Below are positions 37,476-47,383 of a stretch of DNA of 64,000 bases, piece by piece. The notes beneath the pieces were generated by a model. It was given only the letters and a program-made list of their open reading frames with translations, ran no database searches and was not told the origin of the DNA. The position numbers and the translations under genes were made by a program. This DNA is from Ailanthus altissimus (lineage: Eukaryota; Streptophyta; Magnoliopsida; Sapindales; Simaroubaceae), in assembly GCA_946807835.1 (NCBI GenBank), contig OX327693.1:7209501-7273500 (forward strand). Reading direction: 5' to 3'. Within the stretch, counting starts at the first letter, position 1. Each line of letters opens with the position of its first letter.

Positions 37476-37993
37476 ATGTTTAATACTATAATTTTTTTTA
37501 TATGCATTTATATCATATTATTTATTTTGATGTTTGCGTATTAGGTAGATATGTGCGAACGTAATATATAATTAGACAGAAGTATATTTTTTCAATTTGA
37601 CAGGTTTGGAAACGTCCATATAATAGGGAAGATTTTGTCGAAATTTGAAAATTGTCAACATCAATACTAAGCACAAGTGCATTACGAAATAAGTAAGTAT
37701 ATTATAAAAAGTGTAAGTGCATTATGAAATAAGTACATAGAAGTTATGAAACTTGACACTCATACATAATTAAGCCTCGGGGTACAACTCGTTTTCATAT
37801 GTTTCCATATTTTTCAAATCTGTCTGAAACAGAAAAAATTTAAATATTAGCCTTATTTATAGTAAAATTAAATATCAATAAGGTAGTTTTATAAAAGAAT
37901 ATACATCACCTGCTCTGTAAAGGAACAGGGTTTAGACACGTTTGTCAGTTATATCCATGTTGTCTACAATGACTACATATATTCTTTGATGGT

Positions 37994-38095
37994 TCTTATC
38001 AATCTTAATGCACGTTCCTTGGCTCGTGCAGAAAATAATCTAAACGAATCCTGTAGAGCACATCTTATCAATCTTAATGCACGTTCCTTGGCTCG
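37994..38095 (-). repeat. 69-bp in-frame tandem duplication in the transposase
   Basis: The block TCTTATCAATCTTAATGCAC and onward at 37994 recurs at 38063. The 69-bp period equals 23 codons. It duplicates RAKERALRLIR in the MURA-like frame. Confidence 0.88.
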
Positions 38096-39330
38096 CCAAG
38101 ATGTAGTATACATTATCTGAACACCGACTTCTTCACTTATGTTTGTTTGAATATCTTTTGGTCTATAATTTCCATTGATCGATGTAAACTTATTTTTTAT
38201 TACTTTAGTAATAATTAAGCTCTTGACTTGTCAGTGACTATCCCATAATTGACTCAAAATATAAGTGTGCTTTGCATCTACACTCCTTACAATAAAAAAA
38301 ATCGCCTTTCTGTCAACACTGCCCGTAATCTCTACTTGCATCTATCATCATCGCATTTCAACTCGAAACGATCTTTGGTAGATTTTTAAACTCTAAAGCT
38401 TCATTTTCCCTTCAGTGCAACCATGCTTATAACTTCATAAATTTTATCTTTGTTGTTATACAATTTTCCTACAAATACATGACCAATCCCAGTAGATGAT
38501 ATTTTTTCAACTATTTTCAAGTTAAATGATGGTATTTTAAGCTGAAATTGAAATGAGTTTTCTACCTTAACCTTTTTTTCTCTATCATTATCATTATTAT
38601 CATCATCATCATTATCACCCTCATCATCATCATCATTACGCTTAACGTCGTCATCATCATCATTTTCATCCCTAGTCTATTCATAATCATCATCATTATC
38701 ATCATTACCATCATTTCTACTATCATCATCAACCTCATAACCATGATTATCATTCTCATAAGGTTCCTCATTTTCTCCTTTTTTACTTACATTATATCAA
38801 ACATCTTGACCAATATCATAGCCGATATCAACGCTAACAACTCCATATATTTGACTACTATAATATGTGTAGCTTGGTTGTTCGTTGAACATCGGAGGAG
38901 AATAATGATAATCCTCCGAGGGATTTTGAATATACACAGGAGTTGTTAATGTGAATTGCTTAGTATAACCTTATTTTTGCTCCATAGGTGTTTCTGTATT
39001 ACTTTCATATTCAGGTCCTCGAACATCTACTATTACGCAAAGAGGTGTAGCCATATTATTCTGTAAGCTCAACCACAATATCGCATCATCGTCATTTTTA
39101 AGTGGAATAGATCTCAACTTTATAGTACTTGAAGGAACCTCAAACTTCAGAGTTACTTTATAATGCAACTGATTAACTCCCAGAAAATGATCAACTCTTC
39201 TCAATGACGATTTATATCTAATATTTTTTGAAACTACCATGTGCATATTTTGACATCTAATAAATCTTTCAAAACCATCACTAGAGCTTTTTCATCTTCC
39301 CCCAAACCATATAATGGTCGAAATTTGCGA
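37995..39330 (-). pseudogene. mudrA-type transposase, N-terminal part
   Basis: Read from 39330 leftwards: WFGGR, QNMHMVVSKNIRYKSSLRRV, IPLKNDDDAILWLSLQNNM and IVDVRG form the MURA N-terminal domain. A strongly acidic Asp/Asn run (38570-38750) follows. Then come IGHVFVGKLYNNKDKIYEV and FIVRSVDAKHTYILSQL, the DNA-binding MuDR region, and VQIMYTTSWRAKERALRLI. The catalytic DDE domain and SWIM finger that should follow are absent. Stops occur in several places. It is convergent with the ULP-like gene; the gap between them is about 0.5 kb. Confidence 0.8.
38570..38770. repeat. ATC/ATT trinucleotide-rich tract
   Basis: Low-complexity run of CATCATCATT-type triplets. On the minus strand in the transposase frame it encodes the acidic Asp/Asn stretch. 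Confidence 0.85.
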
Positions 39331-39564
39331 CATGATTAGCAATACCTAAAAAATACAACACAATTTTAGCATATAATATATATACAACTAAATTAAAAAT
39401 AAAACTGAATGTATAAATAAATATATATTTAATATAAATATATAAAATAAAATAAAAAAATTCGGTGGTGCCACGGTGCGCATTGCATGCATGGGCCCAA
39501 CTTGTTACGCGCAAAGTTGTGCATAAGACATGCAACAATACGTGCCCCTGGTGCACGCCCCGCT

Positions 39565-39627
39565 GCATGCATGCACCAGGTGGCGCCCCAGTGCCTTGTA
39601 GCACTGGGGCACGCCTGGTGCGCATGC
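39565..39627. repeat. GC-rich imperfect hairpin
   Basis: Arms of about 27-30 nt (39565-39594 and 39601-39627) flank the loop CTTGTA; the inner CCCAGTGC/GCACTGGG pairing is perfect. It lies in a GC-rich block (39470-39690) with many GCATGC and CACG motifs in otherwise AT-rich DNA. The open frames across this block in several phases are by-products of its composition. Confidence 0.75.
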
Positions 39628-40111
39628 ACCCACGTGCCGTCTGTCTTGCAACGCGTCGGCACATGGTAACACCACGTAATCGCGTATGGAGTTCGAAATT
39701 TATAATTTTTAATATTTTTATTCATTTTCGATCATTCATTTTTCATTTATTACACTCATTTTCAATATACATTACTACCTTACAACTAATAAAAAAATAA
39801 ACAAAATAAACTTATTAATTTTTAACTTTACTATTCACAAAAATCTTCAAAATATGCTAAATCTTCAAAATATGTTAACTTTGTAACAAATCTAAGATAG
39901 TTGGGTAGGAGCTGTGTTGAGAGAGAGCTTTTAAGATGAGAGAGTGAGAAGGTTTATAGTTTTTAAGAGTTCTGAGAATGACAAGAAAGAGCCCGGAGAT
40001 ATTATTTTGTGAGGGGTAAAATGAGAAAGAAATTTAGTATATTTAGTTAATATATATTAGTTATTTAAATAAAATAAAATAAAATAAACAAAAGGGCGCA
40101 CGCCCCATGCA

Positions 40112-40760
40112 TGCGTCCCAAGGCTTTGCTTTTTTTTTTTTAAAGTTATTTTTAAAATTAAAATTAAAATTAATTATTTTAATTAATTTATAAAAAAGTT
40201 AATTAATTAAATAATTTATATTATTTAATTAAAATATAATATTTTCATTAATTTAATAAAAAAGGAAATTTTTATTTTTAATTTATTTTTTTTACTAATT
40301 ATTGTATTTTATTTTTAAATAAAATTTAATTTTTTTAAAATTTATTAAAAAAAACCAAAGAGGCATGTGCCCCAAGCTTGGCTTGGCTACGCTGGGTGCA
40401 TGTCTAGGGAGCTCCTCAAGCTTGTGGAGCACATGCCTAGAGCGCCTCACGCATGCATCCCAAGGCTTTGCTTTTTTAAAAATTTATTTTTAAGTTATTT
40501 TTGAAATTTTACATTTTAATTTATTTTTAAATTAATTATTTTTAATTAATTTATAAAAAAATAGAAAAATTAATTAATTAAATAATTTATATTATTTAAT
40601 TAAAATATAATTTTTTCCTTAATTTAATAAAAAAGGAAAAAAATTATTTTTAATTTATTGTTTTACTAATTATTTTATTTTTAAAAACAAATTAAAAAAA
40701 AAGCTTTGTTTTTAAGCGAATGCATGCATGCGCCTCATGCGCTATGCGCACACCAACCTA
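40112..40760. repeat. Two-copy tandem repeat of about 340 bp with GC-rich boxes
   Basis: GCATGCGTCCCAAGGCTTTG at about 40110 recurs as GCATGCATCCCAAGGCTTTG at about 40453. The following AT-rich stretches (for example TTAATTAATTAAATAATTTA) also match in order. Each unit ends in a GC-rich box with CACGC and GCATGC motifs. It lies in the right subterminal part of MULE-1. Confidence 0.75.
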
Positions 40761-41062
40761 TATATAATTTTAAAATTTTTTAATTATTTTTATTTATTTT
40801 TTAAAATTATTATTGTTATTATAAATAACTTTTTTTAATGATTAATTAAAACATTAATTATTTAAAAATATAAGTTTTTATTTAATTTATAAAAAATAAA
40901 ATAGAAGAAAAAAATGAGAAAAAAAATTATTAAAATTACAATAAAAGTAAAATGATCAATTTGACATATATTTGATTAATAAAATTTAGAAAATTTAATT
41001 TCGGTCAAATAAAAATTATATCATAAATAACAAACTAAATACAAAAATTTTCTATAAAATAT

Positions 41063-42048
41063 TAGACATTAGATTAAGGGATAAGGATATTTTTGTCCCA
41101 CGAGTTTAATCAGATTCTCAATTTTATCCCACAAGCTTCATAAAATTCAATTTTGTTTTAGTTCGTTAGTAAGATTCTGTTAATTTTAACAGTGAAGGGG
41201 CAAAATAGTCACTCTACACATTTTATCTATGTGTCAACTACTGATTTGTCACTTAAATAATAAAATAAAATAAAGAAAAAGAGAGCAGTTGTCGCTGTCG
41301 TCAGTAGTCGACCAGTCGCCGGTGACCAATTGCTATTCGACTTAAAATTGACATCATTGGACTCAAAATTTTGTGATCTACACAATGATATAGTTTTTTT
41401 TTTGTCAACGGAGTATCGTAGATATGCCAAAAGTGAAAAAAAAAATATTGTGGGAGGCGACGATTACCGCTGTTCGCCGTTGAACGGTGGCATGCACCAC
41501 CCCCACCGTTCCATGGTGGCGCCCGGTGGCATGGTGACGCGCGGTGGCCGCCACCCTCCCATTATTTTTTTAATCTTTTTTTGGCCATTTATTTGTTTTT
41601 TTTTTTGGATAAAAATAATTCTACCACTATGTAGATATAGAAAAATAAAATTCAATGATATAAATTTTACCTATTTATGTTATTAAAATCTGACAATTGG
41701 TGGTGACCGACGATATCAGTCACCGATTTTAATAGTTTAATTTTATTTATTTTAATTATAAATTTTATTTATTAAGTATTAAATTTTAAATTTATTAAAA
41801 CGTGTCACGTATTTTTTTATTTTTAATAACTGACATATGTACATTATATAATATATTCACGTCACTATTTATAATTAACTTAATAATTTAAGACAAATTT
41901 ATTAACATATAATTAAAAAAAATTTATTTAAATTTAATAAATTTTTATTAATAAATTATGATAAAATTAAATTTTTTAAAATTTATAAAATTAAATTAAA
42001 CTCGTAGGACTTAAATATTCTTATCCTTAAATTAAAAAATAGACATTA
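41063..42048. mobile_element. MULE-2: small non-autonomous Mutator-like element
   Basis: The 9-mer TAGACATTA occurs at 41063-41071 and 42040-42048. Just inside are imperfect inverted ends of about 35 bp: left GGGATAAGGATATTTTTGTC and ACGAGTTT, and the matching complement at 42000-42030. A 9-bp target duplication with terminal inverted repeats is diagnostic of the Mutator superfamily. There is no transposase. A GC-rich stretch at 41285-41560 may be captured host sequence. It sits almost against the MULE-1 right end. Confidence 0.8.
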
Positions 42049-42049
42049 A

Positions 42050-43055
42050 AAGCATTCATCAACGCGCCCAGCAAAAATTCCCTCTACCTCAAAATGAAAA
42101 AATCCTAGCGCCGCCGTCTTTCTTCCCTTCTCCATCGGAGGAGGCATCTACCTCAAAATGAAAAAATTCTCACGGTCGCCACGAACACATCACCTCCCCG
42201 CCGGCCGCACCGCCCCGCCCTCTCTCTTTCAACTTTATCTCCTATGTGGGAAGGGGAGAAAACCCTGTCTCTCCAATCTTACGGTCGTCTCCCTCCCCCT
42301 TCCAACCTTATCTCTTCTGAATTTTTCATCATTGTTATTCATTTCTTTTAATTTTTTATTTTCTTCGGCGTGTTCCGACACCATTTGGAGCCTCAGCCCA
42401 AGATATAAAGCAACCAAGACTTCGTCGGTTGTCGCTGTTCTCTGCAGAGTCAACCAGCCTCCACCGCCCCGACACGAGTAAGATTGTGGTAGACAGATCT
42501 TCGCCAGTCTCAGCCGAGACTACGTGGGCTTCAGCCAAGCCTCACCGATTTCAGCCAAACCTTCCCCAGCCGGTTTCCATCACCCGCCGCCCCTGCCAAC
42601 ACTGCCAAGCAAGCGACCACTGTTCCCCGAGCAAGTATCGCTCACCGACAGTCACCGCTCAACTTTTTATCTAGTGAAAAGCAAATTCCGATGGCTTTCT
42701 TGTTCTCCACGTCGCCATCCATGCAGAACAGCTCTGTGCCATCTCGAGACTGAAATTGTTTTGAGTTTGTTCTGTGTTAATGTGATGTTTGTGGTTTGTT
42801 GTGAACAAGAATGAGTTATTTGTTGTAATCAGCGGAGAATGTAGTAAGTTTAGATGAAAGGTGTTCCTCCTATGTTCTTATACGATAGTTTTTGTAAGGA
42901 TGACTATTTGTCATGGGTTTCAATTGAATCTAGAGATTAGATTCGAGCCTACCTTAATAATTATATTTTGTGTAACATTTTGATAATTTTTTTATGGCAT
43001 AATATTATATTTAATAATATAGTGAAGAATAATTATTTATTTAATAATTAAAAAA
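42050..43055. other. GC-rich exon-like stretch without recognised gene
   Basis: About 42060-42830 is much richer in GC and in Pro/Ser/Arg codons than its flanks. It contains a direct repeat of CTACCTCAAAATGAAAAAAT (near 42085 and 42150). Open frames on both strands (42158-42814) are short and overlap. None shows a domain. It may be a retroelement leader or a captured gene fragment. 42830-43055 is AT-rich. Confidence 0.4.
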
Positions 43056-43059
43056 TAAT

Positions 43060-43180
43060 AAACATATAGTGGCTTCGTTTACTGTTCACGCTTCAAAGAT
43101 CTGATATTCTGATCCATATGCAGTTGGCCCTAATTATTATGGCACCCAAATGTTGAATACAACTGCCCTTTTTTTTTTTT
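43060..43180 (-). repeat. Inverted copy of the RNase T2-like upstream module
   Basis: Reverse-complemented, this reads ATAATAATTAGGGCCAACTG, TGCATATGGATCAG, and then AGCGTGAACAGTAAACGAAG. These match the modules upstream of copies A (25560-25620) and B (45175-45240) and at 49300-49330. Its orientation is opposite to the copy B promoter. Confidence 0.7.
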
Positions 43181-43189
43181 TCCATTCTT

Positions 43190-43390
43190 TGGAGATATAT
43201 TGTATATTTTAAATTTTTTTATAAATATAAAAGTGTTAAATAATTATTAAGTGGTAAAATAATTTAAAATTTTAAAATTATTAATTATATTATTTTATTA
43301 TTTAATATATTATTATTTAAAATATAATTTAAAATACAACTTAAAATATGTAGTATTATTTATATACTTTATACACCTATACACGTTGAA
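43190..43390. repeat. AT-rich foldback element, related to the one in copy B intron 1
   Basis: Shares GTTAAATAATTATTAA, TTATATTATTTTATTATTTA and flanking order with 44748-44860. It is less palindromic than that copy. Probably a decayed MITE. Confidence 0.55.
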
Positions 43391-43609
43391 ATCATATAAA
43401 TGTTTTTTTTAAAAAAAAATTTTAGTGTAATTTGAAGAAATTTTTTTTTATTGAGTTAATTAAATGATGCAAGTACAGTAAGAAAATTCACTGGAATAAA
43501 CACAAGTTTGAGAAATTCATATAGTAGAAAATACAAAACATATTCTTTCAAAATTTCGAGTTTTTCAAATTGGAAAAGTCTCTAGCATTGTCCTGCAGGC
43601 TGCAGGTTC

Positions 43610-45097
43610 TTAGAAAGGTGGAAAATAAATGAAGTCGCGGCATGTATATTTGGGTAGAAACATGCAGTCAGTTAATGTGCCATCAGCTTCTGCGCACATT
43701 GTAATTTGGAAGAGTTGACGCTTCCCAAGCTTGTCATTATTACACACTAATCCTGGCCGAACTTTGATTGCACTCTCGACAGCATTGTATACTTCAGCTG
43801 GATTGTATAAAGAAGTTCCATTTGGCTCGAATCCTGTAATAAAACATATTTTGTGAAACGATTTATAAAGAGTGAGTTATTGACGTACTTTGTTATATAA
43901 TAAAGAGTTGTTTCACTACAAAGAAACCAAACTATAATACTGCTATTTATTAAAAGATTGTTATAGAGAGCTCAACACAAATTTGGTTTTATTTCAATAT
44001 TAAAATGTGTCCAATAGTAAAAGATATTAATTAAAAAAAATGAATGATGCATATAAAATGTTTAAATGATACTGGTCTACAATTGTGATCATATTACTAA
44101 TTCAAGTTCTTTGTTATTCTAGAAAATAGTAGATTCCATAGTAGGGAAGTGTTGTCTAACCTGCATTTTTGAGTATTTTGAGAATGTCAACTCCTTCCTT
44201 AACAATCAGAGCTGTTTTAAAATATTGGTGTTGAGTGAGGTTTAAACATGTTCCATATTTTTTCCACTCACGCCTCCACAAATTCTCACTACTCCTTCCG
44301 CCTGGGCATGAAAGCAGTGGCCAACTCTTTTCCAATCTCTTTCTTAGGTCTTGTATCTGCACAACGTTAGAATAATGTTGAGAGGCAAATCACAAAGTGA
44401 GAAACTACAAAGAAATTAAAAACTAAGATTATCATTGAAGAGGAAAAAGGTGAATTAATATGAGGAGAATTCAAAACTTGTTTTTCCAATTACCTTGGAA
44501 ATTTCGAACAGACTTTGATTATTGCAGTATTTTGGCATTGGTTCCCAGTCCTGGAGCCAGAGGCCAGTAATTGTAAAATCGGCAGCCGGTTTCCCCGTCT
44601 TGGGATAGCAACATCCTTTCTCCGAATTACATAATGATCCTGGCCACTATCAATTTTTGTACACAGATCATTAACATTTTTTTTCCTTTTTGCTAAAATA
44701 TAAATGATATACAAAAATAAGTTGTGCTTCTTAATTGTTATTCTAAAAATTTTATTTATAAAAAATATATTAAATAATTATTAAATAATAAAATAATATA
44801 TTATTATTTTTAAAATTATATTATTTTATTATTTAATAATTATTTGACACATTGATTTAAAACAAAATTTTTGATATAACATTTAAAAACTGCATATTAC
44901 TCTTTAAATAACATTGTATTATTAATAAATAAATAAATAAATAACAGTGTTCTCTTTTCTATCCTTTCTTAATTCATGAAACACAAAAAACTGGAACTTA
45001 CTTGAAAAACGAAAGTATATTCAGCCGCAACAAGCTGAGTTGCTAAGAGGGTTATGGCAAAGAAGATGCTAATTGAAGCTGAAGACCCCATTCCCAT
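43610..45097 (-). CDS. RNase T2-like protein, copy B, predicted non-catalytic
   Basis: Exons 45097-45002, 44646-44494, 44356-44161 and 43833-43610 have the same lengths and phases as copy A and encode 222 residues. A second Met follows two codons after the first. The signal peptide ends LVAA before EYTFVFQ. CAS I reads FTITGLW (His to Thr59). CAS II reads WRREWKKYGTC (His to Arg112 and Tyr117), so catalysis is again not expected. Cys positions are retained. Exon 4 keeps the usual helix (EVYNAVESAIKVRPGLVCN), which copy A has replaced with dissimilar residues. Exons 2 and 3 differ from copy A at about 21 of 116 residues. Intron 1 holds a foldback element. Intron 2 is 137 nt against 779 nt in copy A. 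Either a retained non-enzymatic secreted protein or a young relic; the open frame favours the first. Confidence 0.9.
44748..44860. repeat. Foldback MITE-like element in intron 1 of copy B
   Basis: Arms 44772-44800 and 44817-44845 are exact 29-bp reverse complements around a 16-nt loop. It lies wholly inside the first intron and is absent from copy A, so it inserted after or was lost since the duplication. Confidence 0.85.
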
Positions 45098-45129
45098 CTT
45101 TTTTGTGAGTACCTGAGAACCGAAACTAA

Positions 45130-45155
45130 AAAGAGGTGTTGTATAGACCTTCTGA
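45130..45155 (-). promoter_or_regulatory. Degraded TATA region of copy B
   Basis: Aligned with the copy A promoter, the place of TATATA reads GTATAGACC on the plus strand (minus CTATAC). No good TATA box lies at the usual distance. Expression may be weaker or start elsewhere. Confidence 0.45.
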
Positions 45156-45164
45156 TGAAGTGTG

Positions 45165-45650
45165 CGCAAATAAATGAAGGCCAGCTGTAGTCAATATTTG
45201 GCTGCCATAATAATTAGGGCAAATTGCACATGGACCAGATCTGTGAAGTGTGAACAGTAGATGAAGACCAGCTTTATTATCCACTGTGTTCATTTTTTTT
45301 TTAGTTATAATAATTTGGGCAAATAAGCAAATAACGGTCAAACACCTTTCATTGTGTCATAATGATAGATTCGTCCTTAAGAATGTAGAAATACCAAAAA
45401 AAAAAAAAAAGCATATTTAGTGTACAGTGTATATACAGTAGATCCTGCAAGTGTGAATAAGACAATGCCAGATTGTGTCCGAAATAAGAAAGAAAAAGAG
45501 AGAAAAGGAAGGCCAGCTCTATCCACTATGTTCCGCGTTTGAGCAAATATAGTAATTAGGGCAAATAATAGTTATACACCCTCTAATTGGTCATAATAAC
45601 AACTTGATTCTTAAGAATATAGAAATTACCAAACCAAAAGAAATGTCATG
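45165..45650 (-). repeat. RNase T2-like upstream module, about three partial tandem copies
   Basis: The words GGCCAGCT, AATAATTAGGGCAAAT and the CACCTTTCATTGTGTCATAA block followed by TAAGAATGTAGAAATACC recur near 45177, 45255-45400 and 45510-45640. The same order exists upstream of copy A (25550-25725). The modules look like repeated promoter-proximal sequence. Confidence 0.7.
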
Positions 45651-46528
45651 ACTGTTGTTAATTTACAAACAAATTAACCCTATTATCACTTAAAAATACT
45701 TATAAAAAAACCCTTAAGAAACATTTTTAAAAAAAGGAATTGAATAGACATTTGGACTTGATTGCTAACTTAAAATTATTAATTTTATAAAATTTACTTG
45801 CAAAATAATAAAATTTATAAACAATGACGACAAGCAACAATCACCATCAAAATATTATAATAATAAAAAAGGTAAAGAAAAAGAGATTGAATAATTTTAC
45901 TTATGTTTTAATTGTTAGAATAATTTTATTAATATGTAATTATTTAAGGATAAGCTTGCACATAAATCTTGTAGTTCGAGTAAACGAATGCTTCATCTCA
46001 CGTTGCATGAATTCACCGACAACATTCCTAACCGCTGTTACTTCTAGGGTGTATATTTGTCACTTTATTATAATTTAAGGGGTATCTATATTAGTCTGAA
46101 ACTTGTCGGGGAGGAGACATAATTGTACCAAACGCTAGGGGACAAAATGTAATTATCCCTCTTCGATGAATGATTTAAACACGAGGGTATAAATGTACAC
46201 TTATCTTTATAAGCTCATGCTGATTACTTCAAAATTATTTTGATGAAAAATGACTAAATGCAATGTCACATCACATGGGGCAGTGATCTTACGGCAATAT
46301 AACTGTATTTTACATCATTACTACACTCAAGTCTTTTTTGTTTAACTAAAATACAGATTAATTAAAATTTTATCGGATCAATCAATTAAATCCTTTTGTA
46401 TTTTTTATACTTCACAAAGATCTTTGAGATGTGAACAATAAGTAGAGGCAAGCTCTATACAATATGTTTACTAATTTATTGCTATCACGACAGTTTGATC
46501 TAGGAATTTGTCTGTTACCTGTTGTTGT
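45651..46528. other. AT-rich spacer, no gene
   Basis: The frame at 45824-46078 is low-complexity. Around 46080-46170 a block with AGTCTGAAACTTGT and ATAATTGTACC resembles 49170-49240, so some of it is repeat-derived. Confidence 0.5.
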
Positions 46529-46684
46529 CTAGTATTTTTATTAGTTTTTCTCTTGATTTTTCAATAAGTAATAATATTTTCTTTTTCAGTACTATCGTGT
46601 TCGCCTAAAAGTGATCATTTACCTCTTTAAAAGATGGATAAAGGTACTTATTACAAATCAGGAGAAAAACTAATAAAAATACTG
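46529..46684. repeat. Foldback MITE, first copy
   Basis: Arms 46529-46570 and 46645-46684 are imperfect reverse complements; the shared core is AGTATTTTTATTAGTTTTTC. The loop includes CTAAAAGTGATCATTTACC. Confidence 0.75.
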
Positions 46685-47059
46685 AATAATAGAGAAGTAT
46701 TTGATCATTTCTATTTGATCGTTAAGAATGAAATAATGCCTATTCTAGTTCATGTTTTTAGCTAATAATATATTTTTTTTGTTATATAATTATTATTGAC
46801 CTACAAGAATTTGAATGCAGGCTAGGCCAAGCCATGCACATTGGTTGGGATTTGGGTTTCAGGACCTGGCATCAACTAGGGTGGTGAAATAATGTCTTCA
46901 TGTTGTGGAGGTCACTTCTTTTAGTAGTTGGATTCGTATATTTTTCTGTGGGGCTTATTCCTGTGCGTGCGTTGGTATCATTACTAAAAAAAGAACAAAA
47001 ATATATTGTTGGTCTAAGAAAAAGATAATATTACCCCTAACTATTGTTGGTATCATTGC

Positions 47060-47250
47060 TAGTCATCCTCTATTATTTGGTATTTTTATTAGTTTCTCTT
47101 TTGATTTTTTAATAGGTATCAATATCCTCCTTTTTGATTATATTTTTATGTCTAAAAGTGACAATTATCTCCCCTATAAAAGGAATATTGGTATTAATTA
47201 AAAAAAGTCAAAAATTTATGATAAAAATGTTGAACAATAGGGGGGTAAAT
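47060..47250. repeat. Foldback MITE, second copy of the same family
   Basis: Left arm GGTATTTTTATTAGTTTCTC and following bases pair with the complement at 47190-47245. The loop word CTAAAAGTGACAATTATC matches the first copy. Two copies within 0.6 kb define a small local family. Confidence 0.7.
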
Positions 47251-47383
47251 GATAATTTTAATTGTAAGAATAATTTTACTACCGTATAGTTATTTACGGT
47301 GAGGTTATGCTGAAAAAAGTAAAAATATATAATCTCAATTGAATAGCACTTGATGCTTCACTTAGTAATTACTGCTATATAAT

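Larger units (their letters stand above)
33747..41052. mobile_element. MULE-1: probable Mutator-like element carrying a ULP-like gene
   Basis: Outer segments about 33747-33860 and 40945-41052 are imperfect inverted repeats. Shared cores include GACCGAA and TTTATTAATCAAA on the left strand and their complements on the right. Inside are a ULP-like gene (+), a mudrA-type transposase N-terminus (-), and GC-rich boxes at 34195-34310, 39470-39690, 40095-40140, 40365-40460 and 40725-40760. Plant MULEs carrying Ulp1-like genes are a known class. No convincing 9-bp target duplication was seen, so ends are tentative. Confidence 0.65.

Noticed and set aside
38562..38771. Met/Ile-rich minus-strand frame
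   Set aside because: Off-frame reading of the CAT/ATC repeat that encodes the acidic run of the transposase.
39281..39800. Several overlapping His/Cys/Ala-rich frames on both strands
   Set aside because: They are by-products of the GC-rich hairpin block and overlap in many phases without a domain.
42158..42814. Overlapping Pro/Ser-rich frames as genes
   Set aside because: Short, on both strands, and without domain or splice support; kept only as a GC-rich region of unknown origin.
23768..45097. RNase T2 genes as self-incompatibility S-RNases
   Set aside because: S-RNases are catalytic and usually have one or two introns. These have three introns, no catalytic His, and no F-box genes nearby.
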